A stretch of DNA of 64,000 bases, from contig JAHBXO010000028.1 in assembly GCA_019636445.1 (NCBI GenBank), positions 1 through 64,000 on the forward strand, in the 5' to 3' direction. This DNA comes from Gemmataceae bacterium. GTDB taxonomy: Bacteria; Planctomycetota; Planctomycetia; Gemmatales; Gemmataceae. Numbering within the stretch: the stretch's first letter is position 1; each line of letters begins with the position of its first letter. Below, in pieces: positions 1 through 7,539 of the stretch. The position numbers and the translations under genes were made by a program. Under the pieces are notes generated by a model. It ran no database searches. It was given only the letters and a program-made list of their open reading frames with translations, and had not been told where the DNA came from.

Positions 1-34
1 GCAGGCTACAGGACAGAATGAAACGCAAAATGCT

Positions 35-1573
35 CTAACGACCGCCGCGATTGAACGGGTTGCCGCCACTACTTGGTGGACCGCCACGACTCCGATCGGA
101 GGAACCGCGGTCGCCACCGCTCGGCGGTCCGCCGCGACCACGATCGGAGCCACGGTCGCTTCCGCGATCCCGACCCGATTCGCTGCGGGAATCGGAGCGA
201 GTATCGCCGTTGCCCCCGCGATTGAACATCCCGCTGAACGGGCTACCGCCTCGCGGAGCCTCGCCGGAGGAACGTCCGCCGCCGCGGGGATCCCCCGATG
301 CGCCGGAGGTACCACCCGACAGGCTCGGGTTCTTGAAACGGAGATATTCCTCCGCCGTGACAAGTCCATCGCCATTCAGATCCATAGGCAGGAAGTCCGT
401 TGCCAAACGGCCATCGTTGCGCCATTCGTAGAGTGCGATTTGGCCGTCCTGATTCGTGTCGAGGCTGTTGAACCAGCTGGGCAGTTCCTTGGGCAACTTG
501 CCGTAACGGAGGACGACCGGCTTGGGTTCCTCGATTGGCTGACGCGGATCGCGCCCGCCGGAGCCGTCCCAGCCGCCGGGGCTGCCAGGAGGCAAGCCCT
601 GGTTTGAAGAACTGGAACCGCCCGAACTCTGGCCGCTGATCGCGTCCACGTAATAGGTCTTGTATTCCGCGAAATCCATCGAGCCGTCGGCATTTTTGTC
701 GTACTGCTGGAAGACGCCACGCAGCCGGTCCGATTGCTGGGCTTCCGCCGCGGTGATCTTACCGTCGTTGTCCCGGTCGTAGCGGCGGAACCGTTCCTGG
801 ACTTGTTGGTCGGTGATCTGGCTGGGGTCAAAGCCGCCGCGGCCGCTGAATCCGCCCGGTTGTTGCATGGAACCCCATTGCGGTTGCATCCCGCCGGGGG
901 GCGCGCCCGGCGTGGTAGTCGTCGCGTCGAACGAGACCGCTGCGGTCGGCGCACCGGGGGTCGGGGTCGTCATGGTCATCGAGAAGCCGCCACGGCCGCC
1001 ACCCGACCGCATCGCCTCCATCCGCTTGGCGAACTGATCGCGGAACTGGTCCTTGGTAATGGAACCACTGGTCGGCAGCGGTTCGCCGCCGAAGCGTTGC
1101 GCCATGGCATTGGACTGGTCGCGCGTCGCTTGTGGAATGCGGGAATAATCGAGGGTGTCTCCGCTTCCACCATAGGACGCCTGGAGGCGGGAGAAGCTGC
1201 CGTCGGCCATGGAACTGGAATTGAATCCGCCACCGCCGAAGCCGGAGAAACCGCCTCCCTGGGGCGGCCCGCCGCTCATCGGGGAACCGCCGAAGCCGCC
1301 GAAGCCGCGCGATCCCCGGTCGCCGCCGCGATCCCGACCACCAAACCCTCCGAATCCGCCGGGACTGCCACCCATCGGCGAACCGCCTGCGGGCACCTGG
1401 AACTGGATCGCGCCAGGAGCCGCCGAGTCACCACCCCGGTCGCCACGACCGCCGCGGTCCCGCCCGCGGTCGCCGCCCGGGAATTGGCCGCTCGAACTTT
1501 CGGGATTCGTGCCAAGCACGACGACCGCGAGGCCGATCGGAGCGAGCAGTTTGATGAGTTTGAGAAGACGCAT
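35..1573 (-). CDS. Secreted EF-hand protein rich in Gly, Arg, Asp and Ser
   Basis: A 512-residue protein with an N-terminal signal peptide (basic MRLLKLIKLL start, then a hydrophobic stretch to about residue 25). Four EF-hand-type calcium loops are visible in two pairs: DRDNDGKITAAE (about residue 265), DKNADGSMDFAE (about 292), DTNQDGQIALYE (about 373) and DLNGDGLVTAEE (about 398). The flanks are low-complexity Gly/Arg/Asp/Ser sequence, with RGDRGG-type repeats after the signal peptide and at the C-terminus. The protein is probably exported and binds calcium; its partner is unknown. Planctomycetes encode many EF-hand proteins of this style. The gene is divergent from the HAD phosphatase, with 123 bases between the two starts. 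Confidence 0.85.
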   Translation of the reverse strand: MRLLKLIKLLAPIGLAVVVLGTNPESSSGQFPGGDRGRDRGGRGDRGGDSAAPGAIQFQVPAGGSPMGGSPGGFGGFGGRDRGGDRGSRGFGGFGGSPMSGGPPQGGGFSGFGGGGFNSSSMADGSFSRLQASYGGSGDTLDYSRIPQATRDQSNAMAQRFGGEPLPTSGSITKDQFRDQFAKRMEAMRSGGGRGGFSMTMTTPTPGAPTAAVSFDATTTTPGAPPGGMQPQWGSMQQPGGFSGRGGFDPSQITDQQVQERFRRYDRDNDGKITAAEAQQSDRLRGVFQQYDKNADGSMDFAEYKTYYVDAISGQSSGGSSSSNQGLPPGSPGGWDGSGGRDPRQPIEEPKPVVLRYGKLPKELPSWFNSLDTNQDGQIALYEWRNDGRLATDFLPMDLNGDGLVTAEEYLRFKNPSLSGGTSGASGDPRGGGRSSGEAPRGGSPFSGMFNRGGNGDTRSDSRSESGRDRGSDRGSDRGRGGPPSGGDRGSSDRSRGGPPSSGGNPFNRGGR

Positions 1574-1696
1574 GACGGGACGCCTCGAACGGATGACCGC
1601 ACCGGTATACTAGCCTTCCCACCGCCAGGGTGTCACGCGCGATCCGCGCGGCTATCATCCGGCATTCATAAAGCCTAAACGGCGGAATCGCCCACC

Positions 1697-2509
1697 ATGC
1701 GACAGCCTTTCGAGATCGTGAACCCAAAACTCCGTCGAGGGGGCTACCGCGCCGTCGTATTCGATTTCGATGGCACAATTTCCCTGCTGCGCGAAGGCTG
1801 GGCGCGGATCATGGCCGAGATGGGCCGCGAACTCCTGGCCGAACAAAAGCTCAACCGGGAACCCGACGAAGATTTGCTGGCATTTTTCGAGCGGGAAATG
1901 CTCCTTCTCAGCGGCAAGCCGAGCATTTTCCAGATGCGCCGGCTCGCCGAGGAAGTCGCGACGCGCGGCGGAACCCCGCCGGTCGCCGACAAGCTGCTCG
2001 CCGAGTTTCTCAGCCGACTGCTCGCGAACATCCAATCGCGCATCGACGATGTGACATCCGGAAAGTGCCGGCCGGCCGACTGGACCGTCCCCGGCACGCA
2101 CGCGCTGCTCGACGAACTGAAGCGGCGTGGCATCCTGCTCGTCCTCGCCAGTGGCACCGATCGCGCTTTCGTCGAGCACGACCTGGCACTGCTCGACCTC
2201 GCCCGTTACTTCGGCGACCGCGTCCATGCCCCGGCGAACAATACGCCGAATTTCAGCAAGCGGGACGTGATCGAGGGTCTGATCCGCGATGGAATCCCCG
2301 GCGAGCAGTTGCTCGGCTTTGGCGACGGCTATTCCGAGACGGTCGAGATGAAGCGGATCGGCGGAACCGCCATCGGCGTCGCGAGCGTCGAGCCGCCACT
2401 GGATGGCGTGAATGCCGTGAAGCGCGCGATGTTGATTGAATTGGGCGCGGATGTCATCGTGCCGGATTACCAGGACGCGGGGGCGTTGGTGGAATGGTTA
2501 GGGAATTAA
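1697..2509 (+). CDS. HAD-family hydrolase (phosphatase)
   Basis: A 270-residue cytoplasmic protein. HAD motif I is DFDGTIS (about residue 22), with both Asp residues of the DxD pair. Motif II is the LASGT segment near residue 152, and an acidic motif IV lies in LGFGDGYSETVEMK near residue 212. The helical cap between motifs I and II fits a small phosphatase of the phosphoglycolate-phosphatase type. The substrate cannot be named. The gene stands alone and converges on guaA; the gap between them carries two interspersed repeats. Confidence 0.85.
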   Translation: MRQPFEIVNPKLRRGGYRAVVFDFDGTISLLREGWARIMAEMGRELLAEQKLNREPDEDLLAFFEREMLLLSGKPSIFQMRRLAEEVATRGGTPPVADKLLAEFLSRLLANIQSRIDDVTSGKCRPADWTVPGTHALLDELKRRGILLVLASGTDRAFVEHDLALLDLARYFGDRVHAPANNTPNFSKRDVIEGLIRDGIPGEQLLGFGDGYSETVEMKRIGGTAIGVASVEPPLDGVNAVKRAMLIELGADVIVPDYQDAGALVEWLGN

Positions 2510-2525
2510 GTGGTCGCGACCGCCC

Positions 2526-2563
2526 GCGCTCGGCTCCGAAGACTCCGCCTCGCCGCTTAACGG
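2526..2563 (+). repeat. Interspersed repeat A, copy 1
   Basis: This 38-base element (core CGGCTCCGAAGACTCCGCCT, then CGCCGCTTAACGG) lies between the convergent HAD and guaA genes. Near-identical copies are at 28707-28744 and 52830-52866. Here there is no opposing arm, so it is a single half-element. Confidence 0.85.
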
Positions 2564-2574
2564 GATTGTTCTGA

Positions 2575-2606
2575 ATTCCGCACTCCGCACTCCGCACTCC
2601 GCACTT
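2575..2606 (+). repeat. Interspersed repeat C, copy 1 (CCGCACT tandem units)
   Basis: ATTCCG followed by four CACTCCG-like heptamer units, just beyond the 3' end of guaA. Related arrays occur at 17231-17325, 61345-61380 and 62446-62536. There is no spacer structure, so it is not a CRISPR. Confidence 0.85.
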
Positions 2607-2611
2607 CTTCC

Positions 2612-4153
2612 TCACTCCCATTCGATCGTCGCGGGCGGCTTGCTGCTGATGTCGTAGACCACGCGGTTCACACCTTTGACGCGGTTGATGATCGCCGTCG
2701 ACACGCGAGCGAGTAGGTCGTGCGGCAGGTGACTCCAATCGGCGGTCATGAAGTCGTCGGTCTGTACGCAGCGGATCGCGATGGTGTTTTCGTAGGTGCG
2801 GCCATCGCCCATGACGCCCACGCTGCGCACCGGAAGCAACACGGCGAAGGCTTGTGAGGTCTTGCGGTACCAGCCGGCCTTGTGAAGTTCCTCCAGGAAA
2901 ATCGTGTCGGCCATGCGGAGCGCCACGAGCTTCTCGGCCGTGATTTCGCCAAGACAGCGCACCGCGAGGCCGGGGCCGGGGAACGGGTGCCGCCAGACAA
3001 CCTCTTCCGGCAGGCCGAGTTCGAGGCCGAGCCGGCGCACTTCATCCTTGAAGAGATCACGTAGCGGTTCAACGAGTTCGAAGCCGAGTTCCGCCGGCAA
3101 CCCGCCGACATTGTGATGGAGCTTGATGGTTGCAGCGGGTCCGTCCGCGGAACCTCCGGACTCGATCACGTCCGGGTAAAGCGTACCCTGCGCCAGAAAG
3201 TGGGCGTCCGGAATCGCCTTGGCCTCGTTCTTGAAAATCTCGATGAAGACACGGCCGATGATCTTGCGCTTCTCCTGCGGGTCGGTGACTCCCTGCAGGG
3301 CGGCGAGGAAGTGCTCGGCCGCGTGGACGACAGTGAGGTCGGCCTTGAACCAGTCGCGGAAGGTGTGGCGGACGAGGTCGGTCTCGCCTTCGCGCATCAT
3401 GCCGTTGTCGACGTAGATGCACGCGACCTGTGGACCGATCGCCTTGACGAGCAGCGCGGCGCACACGGCCGAGTCGACGCCGCCGGACAGCCCGCAGATG
3501 ATGCGCTTGTCGCCGACCTGCGCCCGGATCTTCGCGACGGTCTCGTCGATGAACGTCTGCATGCGCCAGAGACCCTGGCAGCCGCAGACGTCGCGGAGGA
3601 AATTCGCGAGGATCTGTCCGCCGTGGGGCGTGTGGCTCACTTCCGGATGGAACTGGATGCCGTAGACGGGGCGGCTTTTGTGCTTCACCGCCGCGACGGG
3701 GCAGGTGTCGGTGCTGGCGAGCGGTTCAAAGTCGCCGGACATCGCGTGGACCTGATCGCCGTGACTCATCCAGACAGTGGATTCGACCGGATAACCGCGG
3801 AAGAGCTGATTCGCATTGGTGACGTTTAGGGTGGCGCGGCCATACTCGCGGGAGTGCGCGGGGGCGACGTGCCCGCCAAGGAGATGGCAGGCGAGTTGCA
3901 TGCCGTAGCAGATGCCGAGCACCGGGATGCCGAGGTCGAAGATTTTGGGGTCGCACTTCGGGGCACCGTCTTCGTAGACGCTCGACGGGCCGCCCGAGAG
4001 GATGATCCCCTTGGGGTTCAGTTCCTTCACGCGCTCGGCCGTGATGTCGTGGCGAACGAGTTGGCAGAAGACATGCTGCTCGCGCACGCGCCGCGCGATG
4101 AGTTGCCCGAACTGCGAGCCGAAGTCGAAGACGAGAACGAGTTCGTTGGTCAT
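2612..4153 (-). CDS. guaA: GMP synthase (glutamine-hydrolysing)
   Basis: GuaA aminates XMP to GMP using glutamine and ATP, the last step of guanine nucleotide synthesis. From the ATG at 4153 it is 513 residues. A class I glutamine amidotransferase domain comes first, with nucleophile Cys82 in GICYGMQL and the His169/Glu171 pair in QFHPE. The ATP-pyrophosphatase domain follows with the P-loop SGGVDS at 223-228, and the dimerisation domain ends in KPPATIEWE, the usual GuaA tail. A TTG four codons upstream (4165) keeps the frame open, but the ATG is the more likely start. Its 5' leader contains the hairpin repeat at 4174-4257. Confidence 0.97.
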   Translation of the reverse strand: MTNELVLVFDFGSQFGQLIARRVREQHVFCQLVRHDITAERVKELNPKGIILSGGPSSVYEDGAPKCDPKIFDLGIPVLGICYGMQLACHLLGGHVAPAHSREYGRATLNVTNANQLFRGYPVESTVWMSHGDQVHAMSGDFEPLASTDTCPVAAVKHKSRPVYGIQFHPEVSHTPHGGQILANFLRDVCGCQGLWRMQTFIDETVAKIRAQVGDKRIICGLSGGVDSAVCAALLVKAIGPQVACIYVDNGMMREGETDLVRHTFRDWFKADLTVVHAAEHFLAALQGVTDPQEKRKIIGRVFIEIFKNEAKAIPDAHFLAQGTLYPDVIESGGSADGPAATIKLHHNVGGLPAELGFELVEPLRDLFKDEVRRLGLELGLPEEVVWRHPFPGPGLAVRCLGEITAEKLVALRMADTIFLEELHKAGWYRKTSQAFAVLLPVRSVGVMGDGRTYENTIAIRCVQTDDFMTADWSHLPHDLLARVSTAIINRVKGVNRVVYDISSKPPATIEWE

Positions 4154-4173
4154 GGTGTCACTCAAAAGAAATC

Positions 4174-4257
4174 AGCCACAGATGAACACGGATGAAAACA
4201 GATCAAACCAAGAATTGATTGTTTCTGATCTGTTTTCATTCGTGTTCATCTGTGGCT
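4174..4257. repeat. Long imperfect inverted repeat (family D) at the guaA leader and proC 3' end
   Basis: The left arm (from 4174, AGCCACAGATGAACACGGAT) and right arm (ending at 4257, TGTGGCT) pair over about 35 bases with one substitution and one single-base bulge, around a short AT-rich loop (about 4211-4220). The stem is much richer in A and T than the surrounding genes. The right arm covers the last codons and stop of proC, so those residues are encoded by the repeat. Confidence 0.9.
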
Positions 4258-5079
4258 ATTTTTTTCTCCCAGTTCCGTGGATCGTTTGGCGGCGGCTTCG
4301 ACGGCATCTATCAGGCCGGCGCGGACGCCGGCTCGCTCGAGGGCGTGCAGGCCGGCGATGGTCGTGCCGCCGGGCGAGGCGACGGCGTCTTTGAGCGCGG
4401 CGGGATGCGTGCCCGTCTCCAATACCATTTTGGCCGAACCCAGCACGGTCTGCGCAGCGAGGGCAAGCGCCACGTCGCGGGGCAGGCCGACGCGGACACC
4501 ACCGTCGGCAAGGGCTTCAATCATGACGTAGACGAACGCCGGACCGCTGCCGCTTAATCCCGTGACCGCGTCGAGGAGGTGCTCCGGCAGCGCGAACGCC
4601 TTGCCCACGGCGTTGAACAGCCTCGCCACGAGTTCGGCATCCGCCGGCGTTGCCGCGGGCCCGGCGGCGAACCCCGCCGCACTCGCACCAACGAGGCACG
4701 GCGTGTTCGGCATCACGCGGATCAATCGCGTGTCGGCTCCGAGGTTGTCGGCGAGTTGCTTGAGTGTGATCCCGGCTGCAATCGACACGACCAACTGCCG
4801 TTCCATCAGCGAGGACCGGACTTCGCCGAGCACGGCGTGCATGGTCTGCGGCTTGACCGCCAGCACGAGCACGTCTGCCGCCGTCACGACTTCGAAGTTG
4901 GATGCGGTCGCCTTCAGGCCGGTCGCCGTCTGAAACTTCTCGCGGGCCGCGGGCACCGGATCGCTCGCGAGGCTCTTCGTCGAATCGAGCAGGCCGGTCG
5001 CGCGCCAGCCTTGGGCAAGCGCCGTCGCCATCTGTCCGGCGCCAAGGAAACCGATCGCGAGTGGTGCGGGAGCCGCCAT
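4246..5079 (-). CDS. proC: Pyrroline-5-carboxylate reductase
   Basis: ProC reduces pyrroline-5-carboxylate to proline with NAD(P)H. The start at 5079 gives 277 residues, the usual family length; an open frame runs upstream to 5334, but nothing in it resembles the family. The Rossmann loop GFLGAGQM is at residues 10-17, and the family signature GLSGSGPAFVYVMIEALADG lies near residue 165. The C-terminal NSHR and stop codon come from interspersed repeat D, suggesting the original 3' end was replaced. The gene is divergent from the MFS transporter. Confidence 0.93.
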   Translation of the reverse strand: MAAPAPLAIGFLGAGQMATALAQGWRATGLLDSTKSLASDPVPAAREKFQTATGLKATASNFEVVTAADVLVLAVKPQTMHAVLGEVRSSLMERQLVVSIAAGITLKQLADNLGADTRLIRVMPNTPCLVGASAAGFAAGPAATPADAELVARLFNAVGKAFALPEHLLDAVTGLSGSGPAFVYVMIEALADGGVRVGLPRDVALALAAQTVLGSAKMVLETGTHPAALKDAVASPGGTTIAGLHALERAGVRAGLIDAVEAAAKRSTELGEKNSHR

Positions 5080-5214
5080 GGGTGCGGTCTCGGGGGAGAA
5101 ATCGGGAAACAGACAATATAGCGATTCCGGTTCAATGAGGGAAATGCTGGCATTGACAGGGCCGATCGGATATATCAGTGCGAAGCCCTCCCAACCTGCC
5201 TGTCGAGATCCGAT

Positions 5215-6609
5215 ATGACCGAACCCGTCGCCCCCCGTACCGGCTGGGCCAGCCTGAAGGACCTTAACCGATATCAGTGGTTCGTGTTCGTCATTTGCTG
5301 CCTCGCGTGGGATCTCGACTGCCTTGATCAACAATTGTTTGTGCTAGCCCGCGATCCGGCCATCGCCTCATTGATGGGGAAGCCGGTGAATGATCCGGAA
5401 GTGGGTAAATATGGTGGCTATGCAACTGCCGTGTTCATGATCGGCTGGGCGATCGGCGGCATCGGCTTCGGAGTCCTCGGCGATCGCTTGGGCCGCGTGA
5501 AGACCCTTACGGCCACGATCGGCTTGTACGCCCTCTTTACGGGACTGAGCGCCGTCTCCACGAGCGTGAACGATTTCATGCTTTACCGGTTGCTCACGGG
5601 CCTTGGCGTCGGCGGAGCCTTCGCTGCCGCAGTCGTCCTCCTTGCCGAGTCCGTGCCGGACAACGCCCGACCTTACATTCTCGGCCTCTTCCAGGCGTCG
5701 AGCGTCATCGGCAACTGCGGGGCCGCGTTCATCAGCATGTACCTCGGCTCGCTCCAGAAACAAAACTATTTCACGCCCGGCGAATGGCTCACTCCCTGGC
5801 GCGTCATGTTCCTGATCGGCATCCTGCCTGGAATCCTCCTCGCCATCGTGCAATTCTCCCTGAAGGAGCCGGCCAAATGGCAGGCGATGCGCGATGCCGA
5901 GCGGGCCGGCGTGCGCCCCTCCCCCTGGAAGGCGTTTTTCGGTACGCTCACCTCGATTCTCGTCACGCCGCCGTGGTCGAAGCGGGTTTTGTTTGGCCTT
6001 CTGCTCACGAGCGCCGGCGTGATCGGCCTTTGGGGCATCGGCTTCTTCTCCCCACGACTAACCACGCTCGCCCTCGAGAATACGCTGAAAGCCGAAGGCT
6101 TGGAAGGGGCCGCACTCAGTGGCGAACTCGGTTGGTGGCGCGGCATTACTTCGCTCCTTCAAAACCTCGGTGCGTTCTTAGGTATCTTTGCTTTCAGTTG
6201 GGTCACGGGTCTAACTGGCCGCCGGCCCGCGTTCGCCCTCTTCTTCATCCTGGCAGCCATTGCAACGTCCTATACCTTCTTCAACTTGCAAACACGCGAA
6301 GACATTCTCTGGATGATCCCCATCATGGGGTTCTGCCAGTTGGCGCTCTTCGGCGGATACGCGATCTACCTTCCGGAACTCTTCCCGACCAAATACCGAA
6401 GCACCGGTACGAGTTTCTGCTACAACGCCGGGCGATTCCTGGCCGCGACCGGCCCGTTCACGCTCGCGCACCTGACCTCGACCGTGTTTGCCGGCTACGG
6501 AGCGGAGGCCTTCCGCTACGCCGGAGTGACGATGTGCTCCGTCTTCCTTCTTGGGCTTCTTGTGCTACCGTTCCTGCCGGAAACAAAGGGCAAGCCGCTG
6601 CCGGAATGA
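5215..6609 (+). CDS. Major facilitator superfamily transporter
   Basis: A 464-residue inner-membrane protein with about 12 hydrophobic helices. The MFS motif A, GVLGDRLGR, is at about residues 86-94 in the first cytoplasmic loop. A central loop (about 220-245) separates the two six-helix halves. The segment YLPELFPTKYRSTGTSFCYN near residue 382 is typical of the sugar and aromatic-acid transporter branch (PELFPTxxR). The substrate is unknown. No catabolic partner is adjacent, and a hairpin terminator follows directly. Confidence 0.88.
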   Translation: MTEPVAPRTGWASLKDLNRYQWFVFVICCLAWDLDCLDQQLFVLARDPAIASLMGKPVNDPEVGKYGGYATAVFMIGWAIGGIGFGVLGDRLGRVKTLTATIGLYALFTGLSAVSTSVNDFMLYRLLTGLGVGGAFAAAVVLLAESVPDNARPYILGLFQASSVIGNCGAAFISMYLGSLQKQNYFTPGEWLTPWRVMFLIGILPGILLAIVQFSLKEPAKWQAMRDAERAGVRPSPWKAFFGTLTSILVTPPWSKRVLFGLLLTSAGVIGLWGIGFFSPRLTTLALENTLKAEGLEGAALSGELGWWRGITSLLQNLGAFLGIFAFSWVTGLTGRRPAFALFFILAAIATSYTFFNLQTREDILWMIPIMGFCQLALFGGYAIYLPELFPTKYRSTGTSFCYNAGRFLAATGPFTLAHLTSTVFAGYGAEAFRYAGVTMCSVFLLGLLVLPFLPETKGKPLPE

Positions 6610-6625
6610 GTTTGCTCGGGCAACC

Positions 6626-6658
6626 CGGATCGGGAATCGCGAAGCGGTTCCCGATCCG
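6626..6658. terminator. Bidirectional hairpin terminator
   Basis: A perfect 11-base inverted repeat (CGGATCGGGAA, 11-base loop, TTCCCGATCCG) sits between the convergent MFS and prenyltransferase-repeat genes. It is followed on the plus strand by T-rich TTACTTCTTCC. It touches the stop codon of the minus-strand gene at 6659. Confidence 0.75.
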
Positions 6659-7519
6659 TTACTTCTTCCCGTCCATCCACTTCGACACGATCGCCCAGTA
6701 GTAAGTCCCGCTCGCGCTCGACGGCTCGCCGGGGGCGACGCCACAGCCGCCGTCGGCATTGCGACAGGATTTCAGAAACTCGCCCAGCTTATAGGTGTTC
6801 TTCGGTCGTTCCTTCGCCAACATCAGGGCACGCATCACGCGATAAGTTGTTTCGAGGTCGCTGCCGCCGGCACCATCCTTCTTCCAGCCGCCGTCGGCAC
6901 CCTGGCTCGCCCGGATCATCGAAACGATCTTGTCCTTGTTCGCCACGGGGAAGTTCAGTCGCAGTTTCATCGCCACCACGGACGCGGTGTCCCGCGCGCG
7001 GCCGTCGCCCTTGCCGGCGGTCCCGTCGTTGTTGAGTTGCTTGTTGGCGATGACGTTCCATTTGTCGAGCCATTTCGGCTTGGCCTTGAGGCTCTCGATC
7101 GCGGCCGCGCCGATCCGCACGTCCTCGAAGGTCTTCGCCTCGGATTCGAGAAAATCGATCGCCATCGGAAACTTCGATTCGGGAATGCCCAGTTCCACGG
7201 CGGCCATGATGCCGATGCTTGTCACCAGCACCGTTGGCTTTTCGCCCGCCTCCGCGAAGCCGCCGGTCGGCGGGTCGTAGCACGACAGCACATAGGCTTT
7301 CACTTGCACTGGGTTCGGCAGTTCGCCGCCCAAGTATTTGATCGCCCGGACGGCCGCGGACGTCGCGCGCAGGCTCGGCCCGCCCTTCGCATCGGATTTG
7401 TACGAGCCGCTCTCCTGCCGCAACCCGGCGAGGTACTTCAGCGACGCCGCCTTCTCCTCGGGCGTCTGCGCGCACGCGAGGGACGGAATGACAATGAAGA
7501 AGGCAAAGAGGAATCGCAT
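6659..7519 (-). CDS. Secreted prenyltransferase/squalene-oxidase repeat protein
   Basis: A 286-residue protein starting with a signal peptide (MRFLFAFFIVIPSLACA), which fixes the start at 7519. The rest is an alpha-alpha toroid of the prenyltransferase/squalene cyclase repeat type: recurring blocks such as GGFAEAGEKPTVLVTS, GADGGWKKDGAGGSDLETTY and NADGGCGVAPGEPSS each carry a GG-x-G-like turn. Because it is exported, true prenyltransferase activity is unlikely; such proteins are common in planctomycetes and their role is unknown. It lies 20 bases downstream of the DUF1549/1553 gene on the same strand and is probably co-transcribed. Confidence 0.75.
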   Translation of the reverse strand: MRFLFAFFIVIPSLACAQTPEEKAASLKYLAGLRQESGSYKSDAKGGPSLRATSAAVRAIKYLGGELPNPVQVKAYVLSCYDPPTGGFAEAGEKPTVLVTSIGIMAAVELGIPESKFPMAIDFLESEAKTFEDVRIGAAAIESLKAKPKWLDKWNVIANKQLNNDGTAGKGDGRARDTASVVAMKLRLNFPVANKDKIVSMIRASQGADGGWKKDGAGGSDLETTYRVMRALMLAKERPKNTYKLGEFLKSCRNADGGCGVAPGEPSSASGTYYWAIVSKWMDGKK

Positions 7520-7539
7520 GGTATGGCCACCCCACGAAT

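Noticed and set aside
2575-2606. Short tandem units looking like a CRISPR
   Set aside because: The units are contiguous 7-base repeats with no unique spacers, and no cas genes are nearby.
5153-5176. TTGACA followed by TATATC upstream of the MFS gene as a promoter
   Set aside because: The spacing is only 12 bases, too short for a sigma-70 promoter.
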